A stretch of 64,000 nucleotides of DNA from CAIWAH01 sp964602595. GTDB taxonomy: Bacteria; Verrucomicrobiota; Verrucomicrobiia; Limisphaerales; UBA9464. The first letter of the stretch is position 1. Every line of letters starts with the position of its first letter. Under the pieces are notes generated by a model. It saw only the letters and a list, made by a program, of their open reading frames with translations. It had not been told where the DNA came from and did not search any database. This document shows positions 1 through 8,700 of this stretch, piece by piece. A program made the translations under genes and the position numbers. The DNA is taken from NCBI GenBank assembly GCA_964602595.1, contig CAZRRO010000020.1:62001-126000 (forward strand), given 5' to 3'.

Positions 1-1
1 T

Positions 2-328
2 GAGATTAGTTTGGCCTTCAGCGGCGGCGCCGTGTTGGCCACGCTGTGCACTAGCTTCGTGGTGCTCCGCTGGCACAAGGAGCAATCCCTGCTTCTCTGG
101 ACACAATCGGTGGACAACCCGCTACGGACGATTTCCCAACTCCAGCGAGACCAACCGGGCGAGGCCCTTCGCCACCTAGAGCGACGTCTCCCGGGCCTCG
201 TGATGTCCGTGCACAGTTTCGGTCGTAACGCCAAAACGGATTCGGCTCTGCGGTCGGTCAAGGAGCTCTACGACGAGACCGGCAGACCCATCCCGCCGGA
301 AATCGCTCCCATCCTGTCAGCGCATTGA
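2..328 (+). CDS. C-terminal part of a hypothetical single-pass membrane protein
   Basis: The frame is open to the left edge, so the true start lies outside the window; a TTG at 11 is only the first possible start inside it. The visible part starts with a hydrophobic stretch of about 18 residues (roughly residues 4-22 of the fragment) followed by a charged, soluble tail that ends at TGA 326-328. The tail has no motif I recognise. It stops 54 bases before purD on the same strand. A short membrane-anchored accessory protein is the most that can be said. Confidence 0.55.
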   Translation, partial: EISLAFSGGAVLATLCTSFVVLRWHKEQSLLLWTQSVDNPLRTISQLQRDQPGEALRHLERRLPGLVMSVHSFGRNAKTDSALRSVKELYDETGRPIPPEIAPILSAH

Positions 329-382
329 GACGCGCTTTCCGCTTTGCACTTGGCGCGCCGGCCCGTTCCCTTACGGCCTTCA

Positions 383-1681
383 ATGAAGCTGCTGGTCCTC
401 GGTTCGGGCGGCCGTGAACACGCCCTGGTCTGGAAACTCGCGCAGTCGCAGCACGTCACGCAGATGTTCGTGGCACCCGGCAATGCCGGCACCGCTGCCG
501 AACGTCTCGCCGCCAACGGCGCTGCGGTGCAAAACGTGCCCATCGGCGCCGAGGACATTCCCACGCTCGTCGCGTGGGCGCAGGCGAACCGGCCCGAATT
601 CACCGTGGTCGGCCCCGACGGCGCGCTCGGTGCGGGCGTCGTGGACGCCTTCCAGGCCTCCGGTTTCAAGATCTGGGGGCCGAACCAACGCGCCGCCCAG
701 TTCGAAGCCTCGAAGGTCTTCTCGCAGGACTTCATGGAGCGCCACGGCATCCCCACTGCCAAGTCGGGCACCTTCGCCGATCCCGCGACAGCGAAGCGCT
801 TCTGCGCGACGCTCGGCGGCCGCTGCGCGGTGAAAGCCGACGGACTCGCGCTCGGCAAAGGCGTGCTGCTCGCCGGCAACGTGGCCGAAGCGGAACGCGC
901 CGTAGACGAAATCATGGTGGACAAGGCCTTCGGCAGTGCCGGCGCGCGGGTGGTCGTGCAGGAATTTCTCGAAGGCATGGAGATTTCCCTGCACGCACTC
1001 TGCGACGGAACGACGGCGAAGCTGTTTCCTACGGCGCAGGACCACAAACGCGCGCTCGACGGCGACCAGGGCCTGAACACCGGCGGCATGGGCACCTATT
1101 CGCCCGCCCCCTTTCTGACCGACGCCGAACTCGCCGACGTGGGACGCCAAATCCTTAATCCTTGGCTCGCCGGCTGCGCAGCCGACGGCATTGATTTCCG
1201 CGGCCTGCTGTATCCGGGCGTGATGCTCACGGAATCAGGCCCGAAGGTGATCGAGTTCAACGCCCGGTTCGGTGATCCCGAGACGCAGGTCTATCTGCCG
1301 CGGCTCGAAAACGACCTCGTGGAACTGCTGCTCGCCAGCGCCGAAGGCCGGCTCGCCGACCTAGAACTGAAGTGGTCGCCCAACGCGTGCGTGTGCGTGG
1401 TGCTCGCCAGCGGCGGTTATCCCGGCAGCTACGCCAAGGGCAAGGTCATCCACGGCCTCGATCAGGCCAACGCGCTGCCCGGTGTGAAGGTGTTCCACGC
1501 CGGCACGGCGACGAAGGACGGCCAGCCCGTCACCAGCGGCGGCCGCGTCCTCGGCGTGACCGCGTGGGCGCCGACGTTGCGCTCGGCCCGCGACCAAGCC
1601 TACGCCGTCGCCAACGTGATCTGCTTCGAAGGCATCCAGTATCGCCGCGACATCGCGGCGAAGGGGTTGGCTGAACGTTGA
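383..1681 (+). CDS. purD: Phosphoribosylamine-glycine ligase (GAR synthetase)
   Basis: This cytosolic ATP-grasp enzyme joins glycine to 5-phosphoribosylamine, the second step of de novo purine synthesis. The ATG at 383 gives 432 residues, the usual PurD length, and begins with the canonical MKLLVLGSGGREHAL nucleotide-fold motif. The frame is open further upstream to a TTG at 344, but that would add 13 non-family residues. Further family motifs are VVGPDGALGAG, KADGLALGKGV and, near the catalytic centre, LNTGGMGTYSPAP and EFNARFGDPETQ. No other pur genes are nearby, so it appears to be a stand-alone purine gene. A palindromic repeat follows it directly. Confidence 0.96.
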   Translation: MKLLVLGSGGREHALVWKLAQSQHVTQMFVAPGNAGTAAERLAANGAAVQNVPIGAEDIPTLVAWAQANRPEFTVVGPDGALGAGVVDAFQASGFKIWGPNQRAAQFEASKVFSQDFMERHGIPTAKSGTFADPATAKRFCATLGGRCAVKADGLALGKGVLLAGNVAEAERAVDEIMVDKAFGSAGARVVVQEFLEGMEISLHALCDGTTAKLFPTAQDHKRALDGDQGLNTGGMGTYSPAPFLTDAELADVGRQILNPWLAGCAADGIDFRGLLYPGVMLTESGPKVIEFNARFGDPETQVYLPRLENDLVELLLASAEGRLADLELKWSPNACVCVVLASGGYPGSYAKGKVIHGLDQANALPGVKVFHAGTATKDGQPVTSGGRVLGVTAWAPTLRSARDQAYAVANVICFEGIQYRRDIAAKGLAER

Positions 1682-1682
1682 G

Positions 1683-1796
1683 GTAGCGCAGGTTGGCAGC
1701 CTGCTGTGTCACCGAGTGGCAGTCGGCCGACGTCAGCCCTTTTCCACGCTCGCGGATTAGCAATCCGCGACACAGCAGACTGCCAGTCCGCGCTAC
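1683..1796. repeat. Palindromic intergenic repeat (REP/MITE-like)
   Basis: Imperfect 28-base terminal arms at 1683-1710 and 1769-1796 face each other, beginning GTAGCGCAGG and ending CGCGCTAC. A second perfect hairpin (CGCGGATT/AATCCGCG) occupies 1751-1769. The unit fills most of the purD-hisC gap and codes for nothing convincing. Similar elements mentioning 'ggcagtctgctgtg' are, from memory, abundant in Verrucomicrobiota genomes; this window alone shows one full copy. It could also fold as a terminator or mRNA-stabilising structure after purD. Confidence 0.7.
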
Positions 1797-1865
1797 GGAG
1801 CCCAGCGTTCCAACCGCGGGCTTCGCCTCAGGCCGATTCTGCCGTAACCTCCCGCCGTCACGATC

Positions 1866-3023
1866 ATGGCCACTCGCACCTCCCGTTCCTCCAGTCCGAA
1901 GAAGCTGATCCGCCCGCTCGTTCACGCGCTGCTCGCCTATGTGCCGGGCGAACAGCCCAAGGTGAAGGGTCTCATCAAACTCAACACCAACGAGAACCCC
2001 TACCCGCCGTCGCCCAAGGTGCTCGCCGCGACCCGTGCCGCCGTGGACGGCCGCCTGCGTTTGTATCCGAACCCGACCGCGCAGGCGTTGCGCGTGAAAT
2101 TGGCGGCACTGCACGGCTGCGGCCCGGAGAACATCATCGTGGGCAACGGTTCCGACGAACTGCTGGCGCTGGCGGTGCGGGCGTTTGTGGAGCCCAAGGA
2201 TTCCTACCGGGCGGCGGACCTGCATGAGAACGAATACGTGCTGGTGGATGAATCGCGGACCCGCGTGCAATACTTCTGGCCCAGCTACTCGCTCTATCCC
2301 GTGCTCGCCGAGACGCACGGCGCCGAGACCAACGCCGTGCCGCTCAAGAGCGACTTCGGCCTGCCATCGGTCGCGGAACTGAAGCGGGGCAAGCAATGGG
2401 ACTTCCGTGCCGCGCTCACGTTCGTCACCACACCCAACGCGCCCAGCGGCCGCGGCTTCAGCACCGCCGAACTCGACATGCTCTGCGCCGCGATGAAGGG
2501 CGTGACGGTGCTCGACGAAGCTTACGTGGACTTCGCGCCGGAAAACGCCCTCACGCTCGCGCTCAAGCATCCGCACGTCCTGATCTCGCGGACCTTTTCC
2601 AAAGCCTACTCGCTATGCTTCCAGCGTGTAGGTTACTTCGTCGGGCATCCCGAGCTCATCGCGGCGCTCGACAAGGTGCGCGACAGCTACAACGTCAACG
2701 GCCTCGGCCAGGTGGCTGCGCTCGCGACGCTCGGTGACCTCGGCTATTACCGCCGGAACTTCAAGCGCATCATCGCTACCCGCGAACGCCTGCGGCGCGA
2801 ACTGACCGGACTCGGCTTCGAAGTGCTGCCCTCGGCAACGAACTTCCTGCTCTGCCGTCCGCCGGGCTTGCCCGCGAAGCAGTGGTTGGAGGAACTCCGC
2901 GCGCGGAAGATCATCATCCGCTGGTTCAGCGGGCCCGAAGTGAACGCCTATCTGCGCATCACCGTGGGCACAGACGCCGAGGCGGACGCGCTGCTGAAGG
3001 CGGTGCGGGCAATCCGCCGCTGA
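1866..3023 (+). CDS. hisC: Histidinol-phosphate aminotransferase
   Basis: This PLP-dependent class I/II aminotransferase makes L-histidinol phosphate from imidazole-acetol phosphate in histidine synthesis. At 385 residues it carries IKLNTNENPYPPSP near the N-terminus, VGNGSDELL (PLP phosphate region), TPNAPSG, LDEAYVDFA and the PLP-lysine motif RTFSKAYSL. After FVEPKD (about residue 114) there is an extra stretch of roughly 24 residues before FWPSYSLYP, where family members usually run straight on. No other his genes adjoin, so a broader role on aromatic or other substrates cannot be excluded. The ATG at 1866 follows the palindromic repeat by 69 bases. Confidence 0.93.
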   Translation: MATRTSRSSSPKKLIRPLVHALLAYVPGEQPKVKGLIKLNTNENPYPPSPKVLAATRAAVDGRLRLYPNPTAQALRVKLAALHGCGPENIIVGNGSDELLALAVRAFVEPKDSYRAADLHENEYVLVDESRTRVQYFWPSYSLYPVLAETHGAETNAVPLKSDFGLPSVAELKRGKQWDFRAALTFVTTPNAPSGRGFSTAELDMLCAAMKGVTVLDEAYVDFAPENALTLALKHPHVLISRTFSKAYSLCFQRVGYFVGHPELIAALDKVRDSYNVNGLGQVAALATLGDLGYYRRNFKRIIATRERLRRELTGLGFEVLPSATNFLLCRPPGLPAKQWLEELRARKIIIRWFSGPEVNAYLRITVGTDAEADALLKAVRAIRR

Positions 3024-3270
3024 TCGGCCGAAGAATCCGGAAATCGGGAAATCAGGAAACCGACCAGGGGAGCGGCGATCGTCGAACCATCGCAAAGCAT
3101 GCCGCTTACCGTGGGCGATCGGGTTCAGCTGTGCCGGCCGAGAACATCTGAGCGACTGTCGCTCGCGTTCGCGTCGGAACACCAAGGGGCTTGGCTCTGG
3201 AGCTGGGTGCGTTTTCAACGCCGGGCGGGCGTCCGTTTTGCCCGAATCGAAGGTGGCGGTGCCCGGCAAC

Positions 3271-3299
3271 AAAAAACCCCGCCCGGAGGGGCGGGGTTT
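3271..3299 (-). terminator. Intrinsic terminator of the porin gene
   Basis: A 10-bp stem (AAACCCCGCC at 3274-3283 with GGCGGGGTTT at 3290-3299) is followed on the minus strand by six T (3271-3276). It lies 18 bases downstream of the porin stop codon. Its A/T flanks would also let it act weakly on the plus strand after hisC. Confidence 0.88.
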
Positions 3300-3317
3300 C
3301 GCGGCTGATGAATCAGC

Positions 3318-4481
3318 TTAGAAGAGATAAACGATGTTCACCGTCAGGCTGTGGTCGTTCTTCTGGCCGTCGAAGACGTCCAGCGGGTTCACGCCACCGG
3401 TGGAGCCGCCAACCGCGGAGTCGATGCGGTATTCCAAGCGGGAAATCACGTTCTTCCAAAGAGCGTAGTCCAGCGTGAGGGTGTTGCCGAACACCTGCTC
3501 GTCGTTCAGGCCGCCGGGCAAATGCACGCCGCCGCTGGAACCAGCGAGTTCGGCGCGGTAGCTGAGCTTGATCTGCTCGTTGACTTGATAGGAGACGTAG
3601 CCAGCCCACGCGTAGCCATAGAGGCCGTCGGCGAGGAAGTTGGACACGTAGTCGTAAGCCGCGCCCACGGTGAGTCCTTCAACCGGAGTCGCGATGCTCG
3701 CGCCCACATAGTAGTTGATGGAATCTTCGCGGCCGGTAATGCCCTGATCGACGATGCCGAGGTAGAGCGAGGAACCGGCGAGGAAGCCGAAGCTCTCAGG
3801 CGCCTTGAACACCAGACCGCCGATGTAGGACTTGACGGATTCCGTAGGGTCCTTGGCGTTGATACCATTGACGCGGCCGCCGCTGACACCGGTCGTCGAA
3901 CCAAAACCGTTGGCCACACCCGCGGTCGCGCCGACGGATTCGGAGAACTGGTAGGTCGCGAGCACGCCCTGATGACCGAAGGGTTCCAGGTTGTTGAAGC
4001 CGAAGCTGCGGCTGAAGTTCGGATTCACGTAGGAATCAGTGACTTCATAACCGATGGTGGGGTCGAACTGGCCGATCTTGAAATCGATGCCGTTGCCGAC
4101 CGGGGCACGCAGGGCGACGTAGGCCTGCTTGATGGCGAGGTCGCCATTCGCGATGCGACCGGGCATCACGGCGGCGTCCGTGCCATACATGGTCTCGAAG
4201 TTGTAGCCGGCCGACCAAGTGCCTTCGTCGAGCCCCTTCTCGAGCTTCAGCTTGACGACGTTCAGGTTAAAACCGTCCTGGCGATCCGAGGAGGTGTTGA
4301 TGAAACGGTTCGCCACGGTCGTGCCGGTGCCGAAATTCCAGATCGCCGAGGTGTCAACGTGACCGCTGAGGGTAACGCCGCTGACCAACGAATTAACGGG
4401 TGAGGACTCTCCGGCAGTTGCCGAAGCCAAGCTGACGACACCCGCGGTCGCCAGCGCCACTGTCCACTGATTGAACTTCAT
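3318..4481 (-). CDS. Outer-membrane beta-barrel porin (BBP2/OmpL-like)
   Basis: A predicted outer-membrane channel of 387 residues. The ATG at 4481 is chosen because AGGAG (4490-4494) lies nine bases before it and because a clean signal peptide follows (MKFNQWTVALATAGVVSLASATA). The frame extends upstream, but the extra residues do not look like a secreted protein. The mature part is rich in Gly, aromatic and alternating residues, with patterns typical of barrel strands (IDFKIGQFDPTIGYEV, LEPFGHQGVLATY), and ends in Phe (NIVYLF), the usual C-terminal signal for the BAM machinery. It is transcribed alone, with its own terminator and a long AT-rich leader. The BBP2 family assignment is by overall pattern; the substrate is unknown. 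Confidence 0.82.
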   Translation of the reverse strand: MKFNQWTVALATAGVVSLASATAGESSPVNSLVSGVTLSGHVDTSAIWNFGTGTTVANRFINTSSDRQDGFNLNVVKLKLEKGLDEGTWSAGYNFETMYGTDAAVMPGRIANGDLAIKQAYVALRAPVGNGIDFKIGQFDPTIGYEVTDSYVNPNFSRSFGFNNLEPFGHQGVLATYQFSESVGATAGVANGFGSTTGVSGGRVNGINAKDPTESVKSYIGGLVFKAPESFGFLAGSSLYLGIVDQGITGREDSINYYVGASIATPVEGLTVGAAYDYVSNFLADGLYGYAWAGYVSYQVNEQIKLSYRAELAGSSGGVHLPGGLNDEQVFGNTLTLDYALWKNVISRLEYRIDSAVGGSTGGVNPLDVFDGQKNDHSLTVNIVYLF

Positions 4482-4816
4482 GTCAGTTACTCCTGTGATG
4501 TGTTCTCTGTGTTTTGTGTATGACCACGGGACAAGATAATCCCTGCCCCTGCACCGAAAGGCGCAACCCGGGCACCCTAGGAACCGTGCCGATGGTCTGA
4601 CAACAGTTTTTTGCAGTATTTTGGGCCATTTTCCTGAATTTTCCGTGAATACTGCCACCGAATCCATTCCTTACTCGAATGTTCCGCTAACGTTTGCGGA
4701 AGGGTCTGTTTTACCTCCGACGGCAAGCGATTGGTTCTTTTTAGCTAAAGCGCTTCGCCCAAAGCGTCGCGTTCACGGCAGCAGCCGCGAAGCGGATATT
4801 TCTGTCCGCCGCCAGA
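4482..4816. promoter_or_regulatory. Divergent intergenic region between porin and methyltransferase
   Basis: This 335-base gap holds the control regions of two divergent genes. The half nearer the methyltransferase (about 4605-4745) is clearly richer in A/T than the surroundings. On the minus strand TTGTCA (4597-4602) is a possible -35 for the porin, but its partner -10 is poor, so I do not call a specific promoter. No small gene or hairpin with a T run was seen. Confidence 0.4.
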
Positions 4817-6073
4817 TTGTGGTTCCTTCAAAGCCCCTTGATTCCCCACCTTGGATCGGTGGAAACCACACCGGCCAAACGCCCCACCTTGCGGCTTCGA
4901 CTCACGGCGGCCGCGGAGTCCATCGTCCGCGCTGGCCATCCTTGGGTCTATTCGGATTCGGTGCGGGAATTGAACCGTGACGGCGAAACCGGCGAACTCG
5001 CAGTCGTTTTCGACCGCCGCGACCAATTCCTGGCCCTCGCCTTCTTTGACGCCGATTCGCCAATCCGGCTCCGGATCCTGCATGTGGGCAAACCGGTGAG
5101 ACTGGAACCGGCGTGGTGGCGCGAGCGATTGCGAACTACCTTGGCCCAGCGCGACGGACTCATCGGAGCGGATACCGATGGCTACCGCCTGATAAGCGGG
5201 GAGAGTGATGGCTGGCCGGGATTGGTGTTGGACCGCTACGGCAACACCTGTGTGCTCAAGCTGTATGCCGCCGCTTGGCTCACCCGGATTCGCGATTTCG
5301 CGGGATGGCTGACGGAGGTGGCGCCGACCGAGCGGTTGGTCCTGCGGTTGAGTCGTAATCTGAAGCTCGCCGCCGAGCAGGCGGGTTGGCACGACGGGCA
5401 GAACCTCCTCGGCTCCGCGACCGACGCCTCCGTGGTGTTCCGAGAGTCGGGCCTGCGGTTCGAATCCGAAATCGTGCGGGGTCAGAAAACCGGCTTCTTC
5501 CTGGACCAGCGCGAAAACCGGCGGCGGGTAGAAGGCTATGCCGGCGGCGCGGAGGTGCTGAATGCGTTCAGCTTCTCGGGCGGCTTCAGCCTTTACGCGG
5601 CCCGCGGTGGAGCAAAGGCCGTGTCCGACCTCGACATTTCGCCGCACGCCTTGGCGGCGGCACGGCGCAATTTCGCCCTGAATCAGCCCATTCCGATGGT
5701 GGCTGCGGCCCGTCACGAGCAAATCCAGGCCGATTGCTTCGAATGGCTGGAACAGTCGCCGCGGCGGGAATTTGACTTGGTCATCCTTGATCCTCCCTCA
5801 CTGGCCAAGCGGGAATTCGAGCGCGAAGGGGCAATCCAAGCCTACGCACGGTTGGCAACTGCGGGCATCCGGCGGGTCCGGCCGGGGGGGCTGTTGCTGG
5901 CGGCCTCGTGCAGCGCCCATGTCAGCGAACCGGAGTTCTTCGACGCCATCCGCGACGCGGCACGACGCACCGGACGGTCGGTCACGGAACTGGGCACCAC
6001 CGGGCACGCCCCGGATCATCCGGCAACCTTTCCCGAGGCTAAATACCTGAAGGCGATTTACCTCCGCTTCTGA
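4817..6073 (+). CDS. 23S rRNA (cytosine-C5) methyltransferase, RlmI family
   Basis: A cytosolic SAM-dependent methyltransferase that modifies a cytosine in 23S rRNA. An N-terminal PUA-type RNA-binding domain (HPWVYSDSV, then VVFDRRDQFLALAFFD) is followed by the RlmI core: DGWPGLVLDRYG, GQKTGFFLDQRENR, the SAM-binding LNAFSFSGGFSLYAA and the catalytic-loop motif DLVILDPPSLAK. The C-terminal PGGLLLAASCSAHV completes the fold. Length is 418 residues from a TTG at 4817; a GTG at 4859 would give 404 and is equally plausible, since neither has a strong ribosome site. It is convergent with the ABC exporter genes, four bases from the permease stop codon. Confidence 0.88.
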   Translation: MWFLQSPLIPHLGSVETTPAKRPTLRLRLTAAAESIVRAGHPWVYSDSVRELNRDGETGELAVVFDRRDQFLALAFFDADSPIRLRILHVGKPVRLEPAWWRERLRTTLAQRDGLIGADTDGYRLISGESDGWPGLVLDRYGNTCVLKLYAAAWLTRIRDFAGWLTEVAPTERLVLRLSRNLKLAAEQAGWHDGQNLLGSATDASVVFRESGLRFESEIVRGQKTGFFLDQRENRRRVEGYAGGAEVLNAFSFSGGFSLYAARGGAKAVSDLDISPHALAAARRNFALNQPIPMVAAARHEQIQADCFEWLEQSPRREFDLVILDPPSLAKREFEREGAIQAYARLATAGIRRVRPGGLLLAASCSAHVSEPEFFDAIRDAARRTGRSVTELGTTGHAPDHPATFPEAKYLKAIYLRF

Positions 6074-6076
6074 GGC

Positions 6077-7849
6077 CTACTGCTCGGCCGAGGCATCAAA
6101 CCGATCCAGCAACCGGCCCAGCACCCAGATGCCGGCGGCCGCCTCCGTGGTGAGGACGGCGGCTCCCAGAATCGCCGCGACGACAATCCCCAGCTCGATT
6201 CCCTGAAGCCATTGCCCCAGGAAGAACCCACCGGCACCCAGCAATCCGGCAGGCACCCAGGCGATCACCGTGGCGAGCAACTGGAGCAGACCCATCAGCA
6301 GGCGTTGCCCGATTACCTCGATTCCGCCCGCGTGGGCGTCGCGTCCGGAACTAGTTTTCATCCAGGCCGGAAACAGCAGCGCAGCGGCCGACGGCATGAA
6401 GGCATTCACCAGATTCAGCGGCCAAACAATCAGCCACAACCCGGCGGCAACGAGGACCACCTGGATCGGGGTCAGTTCCGCCAACGCCGCCGCCGGTCGA
6501 TAGGTCAACACCGCGCCGAGGATGGCCAGCGCCTGGAGCGCGCCGATCACCGACATGCCGCCGAGCAATTGCCCGAGGACGATCTGCCATCCGGGCAGCG
6601 GATAGCCTTTCAGCACGTCGAGTTCGTTCAGGTCACGCCGGAAGGGCAGACTGGCCGAGGCGCCACCGATGAACACGAGCGGGATCAGTGAGATCTGGAA
6701 CACACTGGCAATAGCCACCGCGGCGGGATTCGGAACGAAAGGCAACCGCACCAGCACGCCAAAGAACACCGCCAAGCCGATTCCGAAACCCAGCTTGGCC
6801 CGCGTGAACCGGGACCGAATCAGATGTTTCCAAACCAGCGCCACCGGGGCGAAACCGCGTTCCCGCAAGCGGAACGGCGGGATGAGTGCCCGGGTTGGAC
6901 GGGCCTCGCGCAGCTTGCCCTCCTTGGCCGCCGAACGCAGCGCGGCGCGTTTCTGCGCGGCGTCGAGCGAAGCCTCCTCGAAGGCCACTTCGCTGCGTTC
7001 GATCCACCAATAGTGCAGGCCGATCAGGGCCAACACGGGCGGAAGCGACCGGAGGAAGTCCCATCCGTCGGCGGCAAACCACGGCCGGACCAACCAACGA
7101 AACGGTGCCAGCAGCCACGGACCGGGACCGGAATTGAGCGCCAACGTCACCCAGTCATTGAAGTCGCGGGCAACCTCGGAGGGAGTTCCGCCCAAACCGA
7201 TCTGCGGTGCGGGCAAGCCACGGAGCCAGAGCCCGATCGTCGCGGCGATGCCGACCCCAAGGCCAGCGGTCAGCGCACGCCGGAGCCATGAGGCGAGGCC
7301 GGCCTCGGTGAGCCGTTGCACTGTGAACGACGCGCCGATCGTATGCAGGTTCATCACCGTCAGCACCAGCCACCAACTGAGCATATGGACGACGGCGTGC
7401 CCGTCGCGCGCCATGCGCCCGGTGAACAGCGTGAGGAACAGGGCCGACAGGAAGGTCCCGACTTGGGCGCGGATAAGCCGGAAGCGGACCAACATCTTCC
7501 GCGTGAGCGGCGCCGGCAGCAGAAAGTTGAGTTCCGCCTCACTAAGCCGGAGCGAGGCGCGTTCCCCGGAGAAAAGCCAGGTGCCCAGGAACAACCCGAA
7601 GACAATCAGGGCCGCCAACGCCTCAAACAGTTCCAGCGTGTCTCCGGGCAGCGCCACGCTCCGGCCACCGTGGCGCCAGCTGGAGAAGATCGTGCGCCCG
7701 ACCCACAGATACATGTAGCCCAGCCCGACCACCGCCCCGATCAGATACTTCGGCTGCCGCAGCCGGCGCAGGCGCGCCTTCAGGGCATTGGCCAGCGACC
7801 GCGATTGCAGGAATGCCAACGCACGGATGAGGGCCAGCGTCCGGTTCAT
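6077..7849 (-). CDS. ABC exporter permease subunit
   Basis: A 590-residue inner-membrane protein with about ten to twelve hydrophobic segments: early ones around residues 35-55 and 85-115, and a dense C-terminal set. It has the soluble, charged link near residues 290-330 typical of large ABC-2-like exporters. Its ATG overlaps the TGA of the ATPase gene by four bases (7846-7849), so the two subunits are almost certainly translated together. It contains no ATP-binding motif of its own. The substrate cannot be read from the sequence. Confidence 0.8.
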   Translation of the reverse strand: MNRTLALIRALAFLQSRSLANALKARLRRLRQPKYLIGAVVGLGYMYLWVGRTIFSSWRHGGRSVALPGDTLELFEALAALIVFGLFLGTWLFSGERASLRLSEAELNFLLPAPLTRKMLVRFRLIRAQVGTFLSALFLTLFTGRMARDGHAVVHMLSWWLVLTVMNLHTIGASFTVQRLTEAGLASWLRRALTAGLGVGIAATIGLWLRGLPAPQIGLGGTPSEVARDFNDWVTLALNSGPGPWLLAPFRWLVRPWFAADGWDFLRSLPPVLALIGLHYWWIERSEVAFEEASLDAAQKRAALRSAAKEGKLREARPTRALIPPFRLRERGFAPVALVWKHLIRSRFTRAKLGFGIGLAVFFGVLVRLPFVPNPAAVAIASVFQISLIPLVFIGGASASLPFRRDLNELDVLKGYPLPGWQIVLGQLLGGMSVIGALQALAILGAVLTYRPAAALAELTPIQVVLVAAGLWLIVWPLNLVNAFMPSAAALLFPAWMKTSSGRDAHAGGIEVIGQRLLMGLLQLLATVIAWVPAGLLGAGGFFLGQWLQGIELGIVVAAILGAAVLTTEAAAGIWVLGRLLDRFDASAEQ

Positions 7850-8601
7850 GGCGCGGACGGTGGCCGCACGATCGGCGGCGCCTCCGTAGTGGCGATGCGG
7901 ATGAAGACATCTTCCAGGCTGGCGTCACCTTCGCGGGCGAACTGCCCGTGAATTTCGGCCACGGTCCCGTAGGCCGCCTTCACCCCGCGCTTCACGATCA
8001 GGACATGGCTGCACAGCTCCTCCAGCAAGTGCAGCAAGTGCGAGCTGATCACGATGGCCGCGCCTTCCCGGCCCAGGCGCCGGATGGTGTCCTTCATCCG
8101 CCGGATCGCCAGCGGGTCCAGCCCGGTCAACGGTTCATCGAAGAGAATGGCGGAGGGCGAATGCAGCAGGCCGCAAGCGATCTGAACCTTCTGCTTCATG
8201 CCGCGGGACAATTCCCCGGGCAGGCTGTCCGCCTTGTCCGCGAGATCCAACTCGACCAGCAATCCCGGAATCCGGGCCGGGGCGTCGGCCACCTGGTAGA
8301 GCCGGGCGGTGAACTCAAGATGCTGCCGCACCGTGAGGTAATCGAAGAGGCGCGGTTCGTCGGAGAAGAACGCGAGCTGTTGTTTGGCCGCGACAGGATC
8401 CTTGGCCAGGTCGTGCCCGCCGATGCGGATGACACCTCCGGTCGGCGGGATGATGCCGGCCAGGCATCGGAGCGACGTCGTCTTGCCGGCGCCATTCGGG
8501 CCCACAAGCCCGAGCAGTTCGCCGGGGCGGACGGTAAACGAAAGGCCGGACACCGCGGCAAAGTCGCCGTAGAGCTTCGACAGGTTATCCACCTCAATCA
8601 T
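7846..8601 (-). CDS. ABC transporter ATP-binding protein
   Basis: The nucleotide-binding subunit of an exporter, 251 residues. The motifs are in standard order: Walker A GPNGAGKTTS (about residue 34), Q-loop around LAFFSDEPRLFDYL, signature LSRGMKQK (a variant of LSGGQ seen in ABC-2/CcmA-type ATPases), Walker B AILFDEPLTGLDP and switch SSHLLH. The domain family is the one that drives multidrug, antibiotic or lipid export with ABC-2 permeases. It is the first gene of a two-gene operon with the overlapping permease downstream. Confidence 0.93.
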   Translation of the reverse strand: MIEVDNLSKLYGDFAAVSGLSFTVRPGELLGLVGPNGAGKTTSLRCLAGIIPPTGGVIRIGGHDLAKDPVAAKQQLAFFSDEPRLFDYLTVRQHLEFTARLYQVADAPARIPGLLVELDLADKADSLPGELSRGMKQKVQIACGLLHSPSAILFDEPLTGLDPLAIRRMKDTIRRLGREGAAIVISSHLLHLLEELCSHVLIVKRGVKAAYGTVAEIHGQFAREGDASLEDVFIRIATTEAPPIVRPPSAP

Positions 8602-8700
8602 GGCGTGGCCCGACCTTTCCGCGGTCCTCCCGAAAGTTCAAAGCCATAAACCGGATGGCCAATCGCCGGCATCCTCCGCCTTGTGGGCAAACTGCGCGGT

